The notes: a model not told the origin generated them from the sequence alone. Shown: positions 21,689-30,934, numbered from the stretch's first letter. The stretch is 31,156 nucleotides of DNA from DASZGI01 sp035938995 (GCF_035938995.1 NZ_DASZGI010000001.1:1-31156); one strand, 5' to 3'. Made by a program: numbers and translations.

Positions 21689-22687
21689 TCAGTCCGCGCC
21701 GACCCCGGCCTCCGCGAACAGTTCGGGCGTCAAGCTCGCCTCGGTGCCGGGCAGGCCGAGCTCCGCCGCGCGACGGTCTGCCAGAGCCAGCAGCCGCCGG
21801 ATGCGCCCGGCCACCGCGTCCTTCGTCAAGGGCGGCTCGGCCAGCGCGCCCAGCTCCTCCAAGGACGCCTGACGGTGCTCCAGCCGCAGCCGCCCCGCCA
21901 CCGCCAGGTGCTCCGGCGCCTCAGCCCCGAGGATCTCCAGCGCCCGGCCGACCCGCGCTCCCGCCGCCACCGCGGCGCGGGCCGAACGCCGCAGGTTCGC
22001 GTCGTCGAAGTTGGCCAGCCGGTTGGCGGTCGCGCGCACCTCTCTGCGCATCCGCCGCTCCTCCCAGGCCAGCACCGACTCGTGCGCGCCGAGCCTGGTC
22101 AGCAGCGCGCCGATGGCGTCGCCGTCCCGGACCACGACCCGGTCGACGCCCCGCACCTCGCGGTTCTTGGCCGACACGCCGAGCCGCCGGGCCGCGCCGA
22201 CCAGCGCCAGCGCCGCCTCCTGCCCGGGGCTGGTGATCTCCAGCGCGGAGGAGCGCCCGGGCTCGGTGAGCGAACCGTGCGCCAGGAACGCCCCGCGCCA
22301 GGCCGCCTCCGCGTCGCACACCGAGCCGGAGACGACCTGCGGCGGCAGGCCGCGGATCGGCCGTCCCCAGCCGTCCACCAGGCCGGTCTGCCTGGCCAGC
22401 GCCTCGCCGTCCTTCACCACCCGCACGATGTACCGGCTGCCGCGCCGCAGCCCGCCCGGCGCCATCACGCCGAGCTCGGAGGTGTGCCCGTAAACCTCGG
22501 CGATGTCCTTGCGCAGCCGCCGGGCCGCGGCGGCGGTGTCGAGTTCGGCCTCGATCACGATGCGGCCCTGCACCAGGTGGATCGACCCGGCGAACCGCAG
22601 CAGCGACGCGGCCTCCGCCTTGCGGCAGCAGGGCTTCACCACGGTGAGCCGGCTCAGCTCATCCTTTACCGCCGCGGTCATCGCCAT
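21689..22687 (-). CDS. whiA: Sporulation regulator WhiA
   Basis: WhiA is a DNA-binding regulator with an N-terminal domain derived from LAGLIDADG homing endonucleases and a C-terminal helix-turn-helix. In Streptomyces it acts with WhiB to commit aerial hyphae to septation. The 332-residue product is very close to the Streptomyces protein in the blocks MAMTAAVKDELSRL, CCRKAEAASLLRFAG, ELGVMAPGGLRRGSRYIVRV, EERRMRREVRATANRLANF and PPLTKDAVAGRIRRLLALAD. A second ATG two codons in is possible; AGGAGG lies about ten bases before the first. It lies downstream of uvrC-rapZ-yvcK, the conserved order, but after a 267-base gap that may hold its own promoter. Confidence 0.96.
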   Translation of the reverse strand: MAMTAAVKDELSRLTVVKPCCRKAEAASLLRFAGSIHLVQGRIVIEAELDTAAAARRLRKDIAEVYGHTSELGVMAPGGLRRGSRYIVRVVKDGEALARQTGLVDGWGRPIRGLPPQVVSGSVCDAEAAWRGAFLAHGSLTEPGRSSALEITSPGQEAALALVGAARRLGVSAKNREVRGVDRVVVRDGDAIGALLTRLGAHESVLAWEERRMRREVRATANRLANFDDANLRRSARAAVAAGARVGRALEILGAEAPEHLAVAGRLRLEHRQASLEELGALAEPPLTKDAVAGRIRRLLALADRRAAELGLPGTEASLTPELFAEAGVGAD

Positions 22688-22954
22688 CGCCTCGCGGCCT
22701 CCTCATCGCCTCGAAAATCCCCGTAAAGCCCGCCAATGGCAGCCAGGCCGGAGGCCGGCCGGTCCCATCACGTGCCCCCACATCGCTGTAGCGTAACGGC
22801 CCACCCACCCCGGGCCTTCCCGTTCCCGCTTCCGCGTCACCGATCAGGATGACACTCGGACGGGCCAATCGGCAGCCGGTTGACAAAAGTCACCAAGCGG
22901 ATACGCGGGGGTGGCACCGGGCGCCGGGGATCCGTGCGTGACTCCGTCCGCAGG

Positions 22955-23953
22955 TCAGGCGAGGATCACGCGCAGGGCCGCTGCCAGGCGCTCGGGGTCG
23001 TGGTACGGCACGCCGCCGTCCGCCGCGACCTCCGCCATATGCACCCGCGCACCGAGGGCCGACGCCGCCTTCGCGAGGTGTTCGGCCTCGTCGCGCGAGC
23101 GTATCGAGGACGGGTCCACCAAGACCGCGTCCAGCTGCAGCGCCGGGGCGTGCGCGGCCAGGACCTCGACATGGTCGGCGGCGGTGTAGCCGTCGGTCTC
23201 GCCCTTCTGCGGCACGAGGTTGAGCACGAGCAGCCGCCGAGCGGAAGTCGAGATCAGCGCTTCTGCCAGCCCGGGTACCAGGAGGTGCGGAAGCACGCTG
23301 GTGAACCAGGACCCGGGTCCGAGGATCGCCCAGTCCGCCTCGCGGATCGCCGCGACCGCCTCGGGTACCGCGGGCGGGGCATCTGGCAGGAGACGCACTG
23401 ACAGCACCTCGCCCGGCGTCTTGGCCAGCGCGTGTTGTCCGCGCACCATGGACAACTCGTCCGGCTGCGCGGGGTTGGCGCCGCGGACGACCGCCTCGAT
23501 GTGCAGCGGGACCGCGGACATCGGCAGCACCCGGCCGCGCGCCCCGAGCAGCCTGCCGACCAGGTCGAGCGCGCCGACCGGGTCCTGCAGCTGCTCCCAC
23601 AGCGCGACGATCAGCAGATTGCCCAGCGCGTGGCCGGCCAGTTCGCCGGTGCCGGAGAAGCGGTGTTGCAGGGCGCCGGCCCAGGTGCGGCCCCACTCGT
23701 CGTCGCCGCACAGCGCGGCGAGCGCCATCCGCAGATCGCCCGGCGGAAGGACTTCGAGTTCCCGCCTGATCCGGCCGCTGGAACCACCGTCGTCGGCCAC
23801 TGTCACCACGGCGGTGAGCCGGTCGGTCACCCGCCGCAGGGCGGACAGACACGCGTGCAAGCCGTGCCCGCCGCCGAAAGCCACCACCCTGGGTTTGCCC
23901 GTGCTGCCACCCGATGTCGCCGCGTCGGCAGCATCGGCGCTGCTTTCGATCAC
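22955..23953 (-). CDS. yvcK: YvcK/CofD-like family protein (GluP/MgfK type)
   Basis: YvcK proteins bind UDP-sugars and support cell-wall and gluconeogenic growth in Gram-positive bacteria. The 332-residue product has the glycine-rich FGGGHGLHACLSALR, the family motifs VADDGGSSGRIRRE, LPPGDLRMALAAL and GHALGNLLIVALWEQ, and ILGPGSWFTSVLPHLLVPG. The start is GTG at 23953, overlapping the rapZ stop as GTGA, so translation is coupled to rapZ. It lies in the conserved rapZ-yvcK-whiA block. Confidence 0.94.
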   Translation of the reverse strand: MIESSADAADAATSGGSTGKPRVVAFGGGHGLHACLSALRRVTDRLTAVVTVADDGGSSGRIRRELEVLPPGDLRMALAALCGDDEWGRTWAGALQHRFSGTGELAGHALGNLLIVALWEQLQDPVGALDLVGRLLGARGRVLPMSAVPLHIEAVVRGANPAQPDELSMVRGQHALAKTPGEVLSVRLLPDAPPAVPEAVAAIREADWAILGPGSWFTSVLPHLLVPGLAEALISTSARRLLVLNLVPQKGETDGYTAADHVEVLAAHAPALQLDAVLVDPSSIRSRDEAEHLAKAASALGARVHMAEVAADGGVPYHDPERLAAALRVILA

Positions 23954-24864
23954 TCGCGTCCCATGTCCCGGTGGACCACTGTGGTGTCCACACCGTCGTC
24001 GTTCAGACGCGCCGCGATCTGCTCGGCCATCGCGACACTACGGTGTTTCCCGCCGGTGCACCCTACCGCAAGGGTCAGATAACGCTTTCCCTCCCTTCGG
24101 TATCCCGCGGTGATGGTGCGCAGGACGTCGCCGTACGACTCCAGCAGCTCCTTGGCGCCAGGCTGGGCCAGGACGTAACCGCTGACTTCGGGCTCGAGGC
24201 CGGTGTGCGCGCGCAGCTCGGGGATCCAGTGCGGATTGGGCAGGAAGCGGCAGTCGACCACCAGGTCGGCGTCGACCGGCAGCCCGTATTTGAACCCGAA
24301 CGAGATCACGGTGGCGCGCAGGTCGGGCTCGCGTTCGCCGGAGAACACGCTCTCCAGCGCCGTGCGCAGTTCGTGCACGTTGCGGGTCGAGGTGTCGATC
24401 ACCACGTCCGCCTCGCCGCGCAGTTCGCGCAGCAGTTCCCGCTCCCGGGTGATGCCGTCGGTGATGCGGCCGTCGCCCTGGAGCGGGTGGGGGCGCCTGA
24501 CGTTCTCGAACCGCCGCACCAGGACGTCGTCCGTGGAGTCCAGGAAGACGATCCGGTGGCGCAGACCGCCGGACTCGATGTGCCCGAGCGCTTCGTGCAG
24601 GTGCTCGAAGAAGGAGCGGCCGCGCACGTCGACCACGACGGCGATGCGGGGCACCGAGCCCTGCGTGCGCGCGGCCAGCTCCACCATGGTCGGGATCAGG
24701 CTGGGCGGCAGGTTGTCCACGACGAACCAGCCGAGGTCCTCCAGGACCTTGGCCGCGGTGGACCGGCCGGCCCCGGACATGCCCGAGATCACCACGAGCT
24801 CGGGCGGCTCCCCGCCCGGCGCGGTGTGCTCCTCTTCTGCCTCTTCCCTGTTCGCCATTTCCAT
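23950..24864 (-). CDS. rapZ: RapZ-like nucleotide-binding protein (YvcJ)
   Basis: RapZ (YvcJ) is a P-loop protein; in E. coli it is an RNA adaptor controlling GlmS, and its job in actinobacteria is not established. The 304-residue product has a Walker A-like GMSGAGRST (28-36), with Arg where Lys is usual, as common in the actinobacterial branch, and the C-terminal GCTGGKHRSVAMAEQIAARL block. The ATG at 24864 is chosen because AAGGGGGA precedes it; a second ATG two codons in is less well placed. It overlaps yvcK (GTGA) and follows uvrC after 115 bases. Confidence 0.94.
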   Translation of the reverse strand: MEMANREEAEEEHTAPGGEPPELVVISGMSGAGRSTAAKVLEDLGWFVVDNLPPSLIPTMVELAARTQGSVPRIAVVVDVRGRSFFEHLHEALGHIESGGLRHRIVFLDSTDDVLVRRFENVRRPHPLQGDGRITDGITRERELLRELRGEADVVIDTSTRNVHELRTALESVFSGEREPDLRATVISFGFKYGLPVDADLVVDCRFLPNPHWIPELRAHTGLEPEVSGYVLAQPGAKELLESYGDVLRTITAGYRREGKRYLTLAVGCTGGKHRSVAMAEQIAARLNDDGVDTTVVHRDMGRE

Positions 24865-24979
24865 CGCGTCCCCCTTGGATTCGGTGTGCCGCTGCGGCGT
24901 CGGGGCTGCTCCCGGCCGGGCCGGGACCCCATCCCCTGGTGTTCGGATGCTCAAATCAAGTGTCGCCCCCCGGCGCGCT

Positions 24980-26980
24980 TCACGCCCCCTCTTCGATGAT
25001 CTCACCGGTCGCCGTGTTGACGGCCACGACCTTCCCGGCGCGCCGGGACGACGCCGCGGCCAGGGCCTCGGCGATGGCCGCGGCGGTGGCCGGACCGATT
25101 CCGGGCACCTCGGCGAGCTGCTCCGCCGAGGCGGCCTTGAGCGCCTTGACCGATCCGAAGTGTTTGACCAACGCCTTGCGCCGCACTTCACCGAGACCGG
25201 GTACCCCGTCGAGCGCGCTTTCCGTCATCGACTTCGACCGCTTCTGGCGGTGGAAGGTGATGGCGAAGCGGTGCGCCTCGTCGCGCACGCGCTGGAGCAG
25301 GTACAACGCCTCGCTGGTGCGCGGCAGGATGACCGGGTCCTCGCGGTCCGGCTGCCAGATCTCCTCCATCCGCTTGGCCAGGCCGGCGACGGCGACCTCG
25401 TCGATGCCGAGTTCGGCCAGGGCCCGCGCGGCGGCGGCCACCTGGGGCGGTCCGCCGTCGACGAGCACCAGCTGGGGCGGATAGGCGCTGCGGCTGAGCC
25501 GGTCGCCGTCCTCGAGGTCCGGCGCGGGCTCCGGGTCCTCGCCGAGCTCCCCCGCCGGGATCAGCGCCTCGCCGCGCTTGGCGGTCTCGGCGAGGTAGCG
25601 GCGGAAGCGGCGGGTCAGCACCTCGTGCATGGAGCGCACGTCGTCCTGGCCCTCGAAGCTCTTGATGGTGAAGCGGCGGTACTCGGACTTGCGCGGCAGG
25701 CCGTCCTCGAACACGACCATCGACGCGACCACGTTCGTGCCCTGCAGGTTCGAGATGTCGTAGCACTCGATGCGCAGCGGGGCCTGGTCCATGCAGAGCG
25801 CGTCGGCGATGTCCTGCAGCGCCTGGCTGCGGGTGGTCAGGTCGGAGGCACGCTTTGTCTTGTGCAAGGCGAGGGCCTGCTTGGCGTTGCGCTCGACGGT
25901 CTCCATCAGGGCCCGCTTGTCGCCGCGCTGCGGAACGCGCAGCTCGACGCCGTTCCCGCGCAGAGTGCTGAGCCAGGTGGCGACGGCGGCGGAGTCCTCC
26001 GGCAGCGCGGGCACTATGACCTCGCGCGGGACGGCCTCGCCGCTCTGGTCGCCGTAGAGCTGCTGGAGGAAGTGCTCGACCAGGCCGCCGGTGTCCAGCT
26101 CCTCGACCCGGTCGACCACCCAGCCGCGCTGGCCGCGCACCCGGCCGCCGCGCACGTGGAAGACCTGGACCGCGGCCTCGAGTTCGTCCTCGCTGATGCC
26201 CACGACGTCGGCGTCGGTGCCGTCGCCGAGCACGATCGCATTGCGCTCGAGCACCCGCTCCAAGGCGGCGAGGTCGTCGCGCAGCCGGGCGGCCTTCTCG
26301 AACTCGAGCTCGGCCGCGGCCTGCTTCATCTCGGTCTCCAGCCGCTTCGTATACGCGGCGGTGTGCCCGGCGAGGAAGGCGCAGAAGTCGTCCACGACCC
26401 GCCGGTGGTCCTCAGGCGTGATCCGGCCGACGCAGGGGGCTGAGCACTTGCCGATGTAGCCGAGCAGGCAGGGCCGGCCGGAGAGCTCCGCGCGGCGGTA
26501 TACGCCATTGGAACAGCTGCGCATCGGGAAGACGCGCAGCAGTGCGTCCACGGTCTCCCGGATGGCCCACGCATGGGCGTAGGGGCCGAAGTAGCGCACG
26601 CCCTTGCGCTTGGGCCCGCGCATCACCTGGACCCGGGGGATCTCCTCGCCGACGGTCACGGCGAGGCTGGGGTACGACTTGTCGTCCCGGTAGCGGACGT
26701 TGAACTTGGGGTCGAACTCCTTGATCCACGCGTATTCGAGCTGGAGCGCCTCGACCTCCGTGGCCACGACCGTCCATTCGACCGAGGCCGCCGTGGTGAC
26801 CATCGCCTGGGTCCGTGGGTGCAGCGCGGCGAGGTCCTGGAAGTAGTTGGACAGCCGCGACCGCAGGCTCTTGGCCTTGCCCACGTAGACGACGCGCCCG
26901 TGCGGGTCGCGGAAGCGGTAGACCCCCGGCTGGGTGGGGATGGAGCCGGGGGCCGGTCGATAGGTCGCCGGGTCGGTCAC
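24980..26980 (-). CDS. uvrC: Excinuclease ABC subunit UvrC
   Basis: UvrC makes the two incisions around a lesion in nucleotide excision repair. The 666-residue product has the GIY-YIG nuclease domain (GVYRFRDPHGRVVYVGKAKSLRSRL, about 19-43), the UvrB-interacting UVR motif (about 205-235, with LEFEKAARLRDDLAALE), the RNase H-like C-terminal nuclease domain (LVLVDGGPPQV), and tandem helix-hairpin-helix motifs near 600-650 (VPGLGEVRRKALVKHFGS, VPGIGPATAAAIAEAL). GTG start with GGTGGGG upstream. It is separated from uvrA by the Rieske gene and leads the rapZ-yvcK-whiA block. Confidence 0.97.
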   Translation of the reverse strand: MTDPATYRPAPGSIPTQPGVYRFRDPHGRVVYVGKAKSLRSRLSNYFQDLAALHPRTQAMVTTAASVEWTVVATEVEALQLEYAWIKEFDPKFNVRYRDDKSYPSLAVTVGEEIPRVQVMRGPKRKGVRYFGPYAHAWAIRETVDALLRVFPMRSCSNGVYRRAELSGRPCLLGYIGKCSAPCVGRITPEDHRRVVDDFCAFLAGHTAAYTKRLETEMKQAAAELEFEKAARLRDDLAALERVLERNAIVLGDGTDADVVGISEDELEAAVQVFHVRGGRVRGQRGWVVDRVEELDTGGLVEHFLQQLYGDQSGEAVPREVIVPALPEDSAAVATWLSTLRGNGVELRVPQRGDKRALMETVERNAKQALALHKTKRASDLTTRSQALQDIADALCMDQAPLRIECYDISNLQGTNVVASMVVFEDGLPRKSEYRRFTIKSFEGQDDVRSMHEVLTRRFRRYLAETAKRGEALIPAGELGEDPEPAPDLEDGDRLSRSAYPPQLVLVDGGPPQVAAAARALAELGIDEVAVAGLAKRMEEIWQPDREDPVILPRTSEALYLLQRVRDEAHRFAITFHRQKRSKSMTESALDGVPGLGEVRRKALVKHFGSVKALKAASAEQLAEVPGIGPATAAAIAEALAAASSRRAGKVVAVNTATGEIIEEGA

Positions 26981-27031
26981 ATCCCCACCCTAGTGCGCGC
27001 GGGTGACAGCGCGGGGCCGGGGAGGCTAGAG

Positions 27032-27041
27032 GGTCTAGACC
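27032..27041. promoter_or_regulatory. GGTCTAGACC palindrome upstream of uvrC
   Basis: This perfect 10-bp palindrome equals the core of the dre site bound by DasR, a GntR-family regulator in Streptomyces (TGGTCTAGACCA), with the outer two bases differing. It lies 52-61 bases before the uvrC start codon. A DasR-like role is inferred from likeness only. Confidence 0.35.
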
Positions 27042-27120
27042 TTTGGTGGAGTGCGACCGAGGCGGGCGGCCGTTCGCGTGTCAGTCGGTGCGGCTGGCGC
27101 AGCCAAGTCGCCCGGGTTCG

Positions 27121-27145
27121 GTGACGCGCCGGGGGGCGCCGTCAC
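27121..27145 (-). terminator. Hairpin after the Rieske gene
   Basis: GTGACGCGCC and GGCGCCGTCAC pair through ten positions with one bulged C around GGGG, beginning eight bases after the Rieske stop. No T tract is seen. Confidence 0.45.
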
Positions 27146-27153
27146 GCCACGAC

Positions 27154-27660
27154 TCAGGACGCAGTGATCTGTCCGTTGGAGACAGTGATGTTCTTGGCGG
27201 CGAGCGGCGCCTGGGCCGGGCCTTGGATGACCGAGCCGTCTGAGGCGCTGAACAGCGAGCCGTGGCAGGGGCACTGGATCACGTTGTGGGCGACGGCGGC
27301 GACGGTGCAGCCCTGGTGCGTGCAGATCGCGCTGAAGGCCTTGTAGGTGCCGGCGGCCGGCTGGGTGATCACGATCTGGGCGCTGGCGATGATCTCGCCG
27401 CCGTTCAGCGGGATTCTCGAGGTACTCACCGTCACTGCGCCGTTCGCAGCCGCGTTGGCCGGGTTGGCCGGGTTGGCCGGGTTGTTGGAGGAGTTGCCGC
27501 AGGCGGCCGCCGCGACCGCGACCGCGGCGACGGCGGCGCCCGCTCCGGCGGTACGCAGGAGCACCCGCCTGCTGAAGTCGTCCGGCCGGTCACCGTTCCC
27601 GCGGCACGGAGCGGCGCTGTGCTCGTCGGCGATCTGGCACCGGGTCAGTTCGTCGGCCAT
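27154..27660 (-). CDS. Rieske [2Fe-2S] lipoprotein with Tat signal
   Basis: This is a Rieske-type iron-sulphur protein predicted to be exported in folded form by the Tat pathway and anchored as a lipoprotein. The N-terminus carries SRRVLLR (30-36), a hydrophobic Ala/Val-rich stretch and a lipobox ending at C54 (AAAACGN). The mature part has an NPA-repeat linker (about 61-69), then the cluster motifs CTHQGC (C113, H115, C118) and CPCHGS (C130, C132, H133). The two extra cysteines can form the family's disulfide. ATG at 27660 is preceded by GAAGGAG. It lies between uvrA and uvrC, also on the minus strand, so its electron-transfer partner is not indicated by the neighbours. Confidence 0.92.
   Translation of the reverse strand: MADELTRCQIADEHSAAPCRGNGDRPDDFSRRVLLRTAGAGAAVAAVAVAAAACGNSSNNPANPANPANAAANGAVTVSTSRIPLNGGEIIASAQIVITQPAAGTYKAFSAICTHQGCTVAAVAHNVIQCPCHGSLFSASDGSVIQGPAQAPLAAKNITVSNGQITAS
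27454..27484. repeat. 9-bp tandem repeat encoding the NPA linker of the Rieske protein
   Basis: Three perfect copies of GTTGGCCGG plus a partial fourth (GTTG) are present. They encode Asn-Pro-Ala triplets, so copy-number change would keep the reading frame. Confidence 0.9.
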
Positions 27661-27826
27661 GGGTCGAGACGTCTCCTTCGCGAAAAAGGGCGCGAGGCCC
27701 GGCCTAGCCGCGGCCGGGATCGACGCTCTCACGCTCCCACGGGAAACGGAAGAGCCGACACCGAGGGTTCACCTGCCAGGCCGCGAACTGCGCCGACGTC
27801 TCCTCACGCCACGCCGGGAGGTCGGC

Positions 27827-30706
27827 TCAGGCCGCCAGGATCTCCTTCAGGAACCGGCCGGTGTACGAGGACTTGATCGCGGCCACCTGCTCGGGTGTTC
27901 CCTCGGCGACCACCGTGCCGCCGCCCCGGCCGCCCTCCGGGCCCATGTCCACGATCCAGTCGGCGGTCTTGATCACGTCCAGGTTGTGCTCGATCACGAT
28001 CACCGAGTTGCCGGTGTCCACCAGCCGCCCCAGAACCCCGAGCAGCTTGCGGATGTCCTCGAAGTGCAGGCCGGTGGTCGGCTCGTCCAGCACGTAGACC
28101 GTGCGGCCGGTCGAGCGCCGCTGCAGCTCGGAGGCCAGCTTCACCCGCTGCGCCTCGCCGCCGGACAGCGTGGTGGCGCTCTGGCCGAGCCGGACGTAGC
28201 CGAGGCCGACGTCGTTGAGGGTCTTCAGGTGCCGCGCGATGCCGGGGATCGGCTCGAAGAACTCCAACGCCTCGGCGACCGGCATCTCCAGCACCTCGGA
28301 GATCGTCTTGCCCTTGTAGTGCACCTGGAGCGTCTGCTCGTTGTACCGGCGGCCGTGGCAGACCTCGCAGGGTACGTAGACGTCCGGCAGGAAGTTCATC
28401 TCGATCTTGATGGTGCCGTCGCCCTGGCAGTTCTCGCAGCGCCCGCCCTTGACGTTGAACGAGAACCGGCCGGGCTGGTAGCCGCGCACCTTCGCCTCGG
28501 CGGTCTCCGCGAACAGCCGCCGGATGTGGTCGAACACCCCGGTGTAGGTGGCCGGGTTCGAGCGCGGGGTGCGGCCGATCGGCGACTGGTCCACGTGCAC
28601 CACCTTGTCGAGGTGGTCGACGCCGGTGACCCGGGTGTGCCGCCCGGGGACCGCCCGCGCGCCGTTGAGCTCCCGCGCCAGGTGTGTGTAGAGGATGTCG
28701 TTGACCAGGGTCGACTTGCCCGACCCGGACACCCCGGTGACCGCGACGAAGCAGCCCAGCGGGAACGCGACGTCGATGTCCTTGAGGTTGTGCTCGCGGG
28801 CGCCGTGCACCGCGAGCATCCGCCCGCGGTCGATCTGCCGGCGCTGCTTCGGGATCTCGATGCGCATCCGGCCGGACAGGTAGGCGCCGGTGAGCGACTC
28901 CGCGGAGTCGAGCAGGTCGGAGACCGGGCCGGAGACGACGACGTGCCCGCCGTGCTCGCCCGCGCCCGGGCCGATGTCCACCACCCAGTCGGCGACCTTG
29001 ATGGTGTCCTCGTCGTGCTCGACCACGATCAGGGTGTTGCCGAGATTGCGCAGCCGCACCAGGGTCTCGATCAGCCGGTGGTTGTCCCGCTGGTGCAGCC
29101 CGATCGACGGCTCGTCGAGCACGTACAGCACGCCGACCAGGCCGGAGCCGATCTGGGTGGCCAGCCGGATGCGCTGCGCCTCACCGCCGGCCAGGGTGGC
29201 GGAGGCGCGGTCCAGCGACAGGTAGTCCAGGCCGACGTCGACCAGGAACTGCAGGCGCTCGTTGACCTCCTTGAGCACCCGCTCGGCGATCTGCGCCTCG
29301 CGCGCCGAGAGCTTCACCTCCTTGAGGAAGGCGGCGCACTCGGCGACCGGCATCGCGGCGACCTCGGCGATCGACTTGCCGCCGCTGTGCGGACCGTCCG
29401 CCTGCTGTGGGCCCTCCCCCAGGGTCACGGCGAGCACCAGCGGCTTGAGGCGCGTCCCCTTGCAGGCGGGGCACGGCGCCTCGCGCATGTAACCCGCGTG
29501 CTTCTCCCGGGCGCTGTCCGACTCGGCCTCGGCGTGCCGGCGCTCGATCCACGGGATGACGCCCTCGAAGCCGGTCGAGTAGGAGCGGGTGCGGCCGAAG
29601 CGGTTGGTGTAGCTGACCGTCACCTTGTGGTTGTGGCCGCTCATGACGGCCTTGCGGGCCTTCGGCGGCAGCTTGCGCCAGGGGGTGTCCAGGTCGAAGC
29701 CGATCTCGTCGGCCAGTCCCTGGAGCAGGTGGCCGAAGTAGTCGGAGGCCTGGCCGGTGCCGGACCAGGGGGCGATCGCGCCGCCGCTGATCGACAGGTC
29801 CGGGTCGGGGATGATCAGCTCCTCGTCGACCTCCATCCGGATGCCGAGGCCGGTGCACTCGGGGCAGGCGCCGAACGGCGAGTTGAACGAGAAGGAGCGC
29901 GGCTCGAGCTCCTCGAAGGAGATGTCGTCGTACGGGCAGTACAGGTGCTCGGAGTACATCCGCTCGCGCTGCGGGTCGTCCTCGGGCAGGTCGACGAAGT
30001 CCAGCGTGATCATCCCGCCGGCCAGGCCCAGCGCGGTCTCGATCGAGTCGGTGAGGCGCCGCTTGGCCGAGGCTTTGACCGCGAGCCGGTCGACGATCAC
30101 CTCGATGGTGTGCTTCTCCTGCTTCTTGAGCACCGGAGGCTCGGCGAGCTGGATCACCACGCCGTCCACCCGGGCCCGGCTGTAACCCTTGGTCTGCAGC
30201 TCGCGGAACAGGTCGGCGTACTCGCCCTTGCGCTCGCGGATCACCGGGGCGAGCACCTGGAAACGGGTGCCCTCGTCCAGCTCGAGCACCCGTTCGACGA
30301 TCTGCTGCGGGGCCTGGCGGGAGATCGGCCGCCCGCACTGGGGGCAGTGCGGCCGCCCGGCGCGCGCGTACAGGAGCCGTAGGTAGTCGTAGACCTCGGT
30401 GATGGTGCCGACGGTGGAGCGCGGGTTCTTCGAGGTGGACTTCTGGTCGATGGACACGGCGGGCGAGAGGCCCTCGATGAAGTCGACGTCGGGCTTGTCC
30501 ATCTGCCCCAGGAACTGCCGCGCGTACGCCGAGAGCGACTCGACATAGCGGCGCTGCCCCTCGGCGAAGATCGTGTCGAAGGCGAGCGAGGACTTGCCCG
30601 AGCCGGACAACCCGGTGAACACGATGAGGGCGTCGCGCGGCAGGTCCAGCGAGACGTCCTTGAGGTTGTGCTCTCGCGCTCCACGCACGATCAGCTTGTC
30701 CGACAC
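27827..30706 (-). CDS. uvrA: Excinuclease ABC subunit UvrA
   Basis: UvrA is the damage-sensing ATPase of nucleotide excision repair. The 959-residue product is full length. It has the first Walker A GLSGSGKSS (32-40), the second GVSGSGKST near residue 655, zinc-finger-type cysteine clusters (CPQCGRPIS, CPECTGLG, CPACKGTR, CENCQGDGTI, CEVCHGRRYN) and both ABC signature/Walker B regions (LSGGEAQRVKLASELQRRSTGRTVYVLDEPTTGLH). The GTG at 30706 is chosen because TAGGAGCC precedes it and the family N-terminus (SDKLIVRGAREHNLKDVSLD) begins there. Divergent from the MBL-fold gene, as often in actinobacteria. No LexA-type GAAC-N4-GTTC box was seen upstream. Confidence 0.97.
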   Translation of the reverse strand: MSDKLIVRGAREHNLKDVSLDLPRDALIVFTGLSGSGKSSLAFDTIFAEGQRRYVESLSAYARQFLGQMDKPDVDFIEGLSPAVSIDQKSTSKNPRSTVGTITEVYDYLRLLYARAGRPHCPQCGRPISRQAPQQIVERVLELDEGTRFQVLAPVIRERKGEYADLFRELQTKGYSRARVDGVVIQLAEPPVLKKQEKHTIEVIVDRLAVKASAKRRLTDSIETALGLAGGMITLDFVDLPEDDPQRERMYSEHLYCPYDDISFEELEPRSFSFNSPFGACPECTGLGIRMEVDEELIIPDPDLSISGGAIAPWSGTGQASDYFGHLLQGLADEIGFDLDTPWRKLPPKARKAVMSGHNHKVTVSYTNRFGRTRSYSTGFEGVIPWIERRHAEAESDSAREKHAGYMREAPCPACKGTRLKPLVLAVTLGEGPQQADGPHSGGKSIAEVAAMPVAECAAFLKEVKLSAREAQIAERVLKEVNERLQFLVDVGLDYLSLDRASATLAGGEAQRIRLATQIGSGLVGVLYVLDEPSIGLHQRDNHRLIETLVRLRNLGNTLIVVEHDEDTIKVADWVVDIGPGAGEHGGHVVVSGPVSDLLDSAESLTGAYLSGRMRIEIPKQRRQIDRGRMLAVHGAREHNLKDIDVAFPLGCFVAVTGVSGSGKSTLVNDILYTHLARELNGARAVPGRHTRVTGVDHLDKVVHVDQSPIGRTPRSNPATYTGVFDHIRRLFAETAEAKVRGYQPGRFSFNVKGGRCENCQGDGTIKIEMNFLPDVYVPCEVCHGRRYNEQTLQVHYKGKTISEVLEMPVAEALEFFEPIPGIARHLKTLNDVGLGYVRLGQSATTLSGGEAQRVKLASELQRRSTGRTVYVLDEPTTGLHFEDIRKLLGVLGRLVDTGNSVIVIEHNLDVIKTADWIVDMGPEGGRGGGTVVAEGTPEQVAAIKSSYTGRFLKEILAA

Positions 30707-30825
30707 CGTGGCTCCTAGCTCCCGACCCTGTTCCCACCGACTCGATACCCGCTGGACTTCCGGACCGCCGCCCGCGTGGGGACACTCCGAAAACATGCTA
30801 GGCGCACCCACCGACAGGCTTCGCC

Positions 30826-30838
30826 GTTCCCGTGGAAC
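30826..30838. promoter_or_regulatory. GTTCC-N3-GGAAC inverted repeat upstream of uvrA
   Basis: Perfect 5-bp arms surround CGT, 120 bases upstream of the uvrA start and about 97 bases before the small ORF. The arms are the reverse of a LexA box. No known regulator is recognised. Confidence 0.35.
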
Positions 30839-30934
30839 CCCACTCTGACCGGGGTCGGACACCTAAGATCGGACACGGACCGGATGCGCGGATCGGAGAT
30901 GCATGGCCGCGCCCCACTGCGGGAGAGTGGTCCT

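Noticed and set aside
22851..22855. GACAC, the core of the WhiA site, upstream of whiA
   Set aside because: A five-base match is expected often by chance in GC-rich DNA, and there is no second site or promoter context.
22880..22907. TTGACA hexamer on the plus strand between whiA and yvcK
   Set aside because: No -10 element lies at 16-18 bases and no plus-strand gene follows. It is probably chance, though it contains a TGAC-AAAA-GTCA inverted repeat.
27347..30382. About 1000-codon open frame on the plus strand across uvrA
   Set aside because: Shadow of uvrA and the Rieske gene, which are supported by full domain sets. The antisense product is Asp/Val/Leu/Arg-rich with no family resemblance.
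30707..30934. LexA (SOS) box for uvrA
   Set aside because: No GAAC-N4-GTTC sequence was found. The nearby GTTCC-N3-GGAAC repeat has the opposite arm order.
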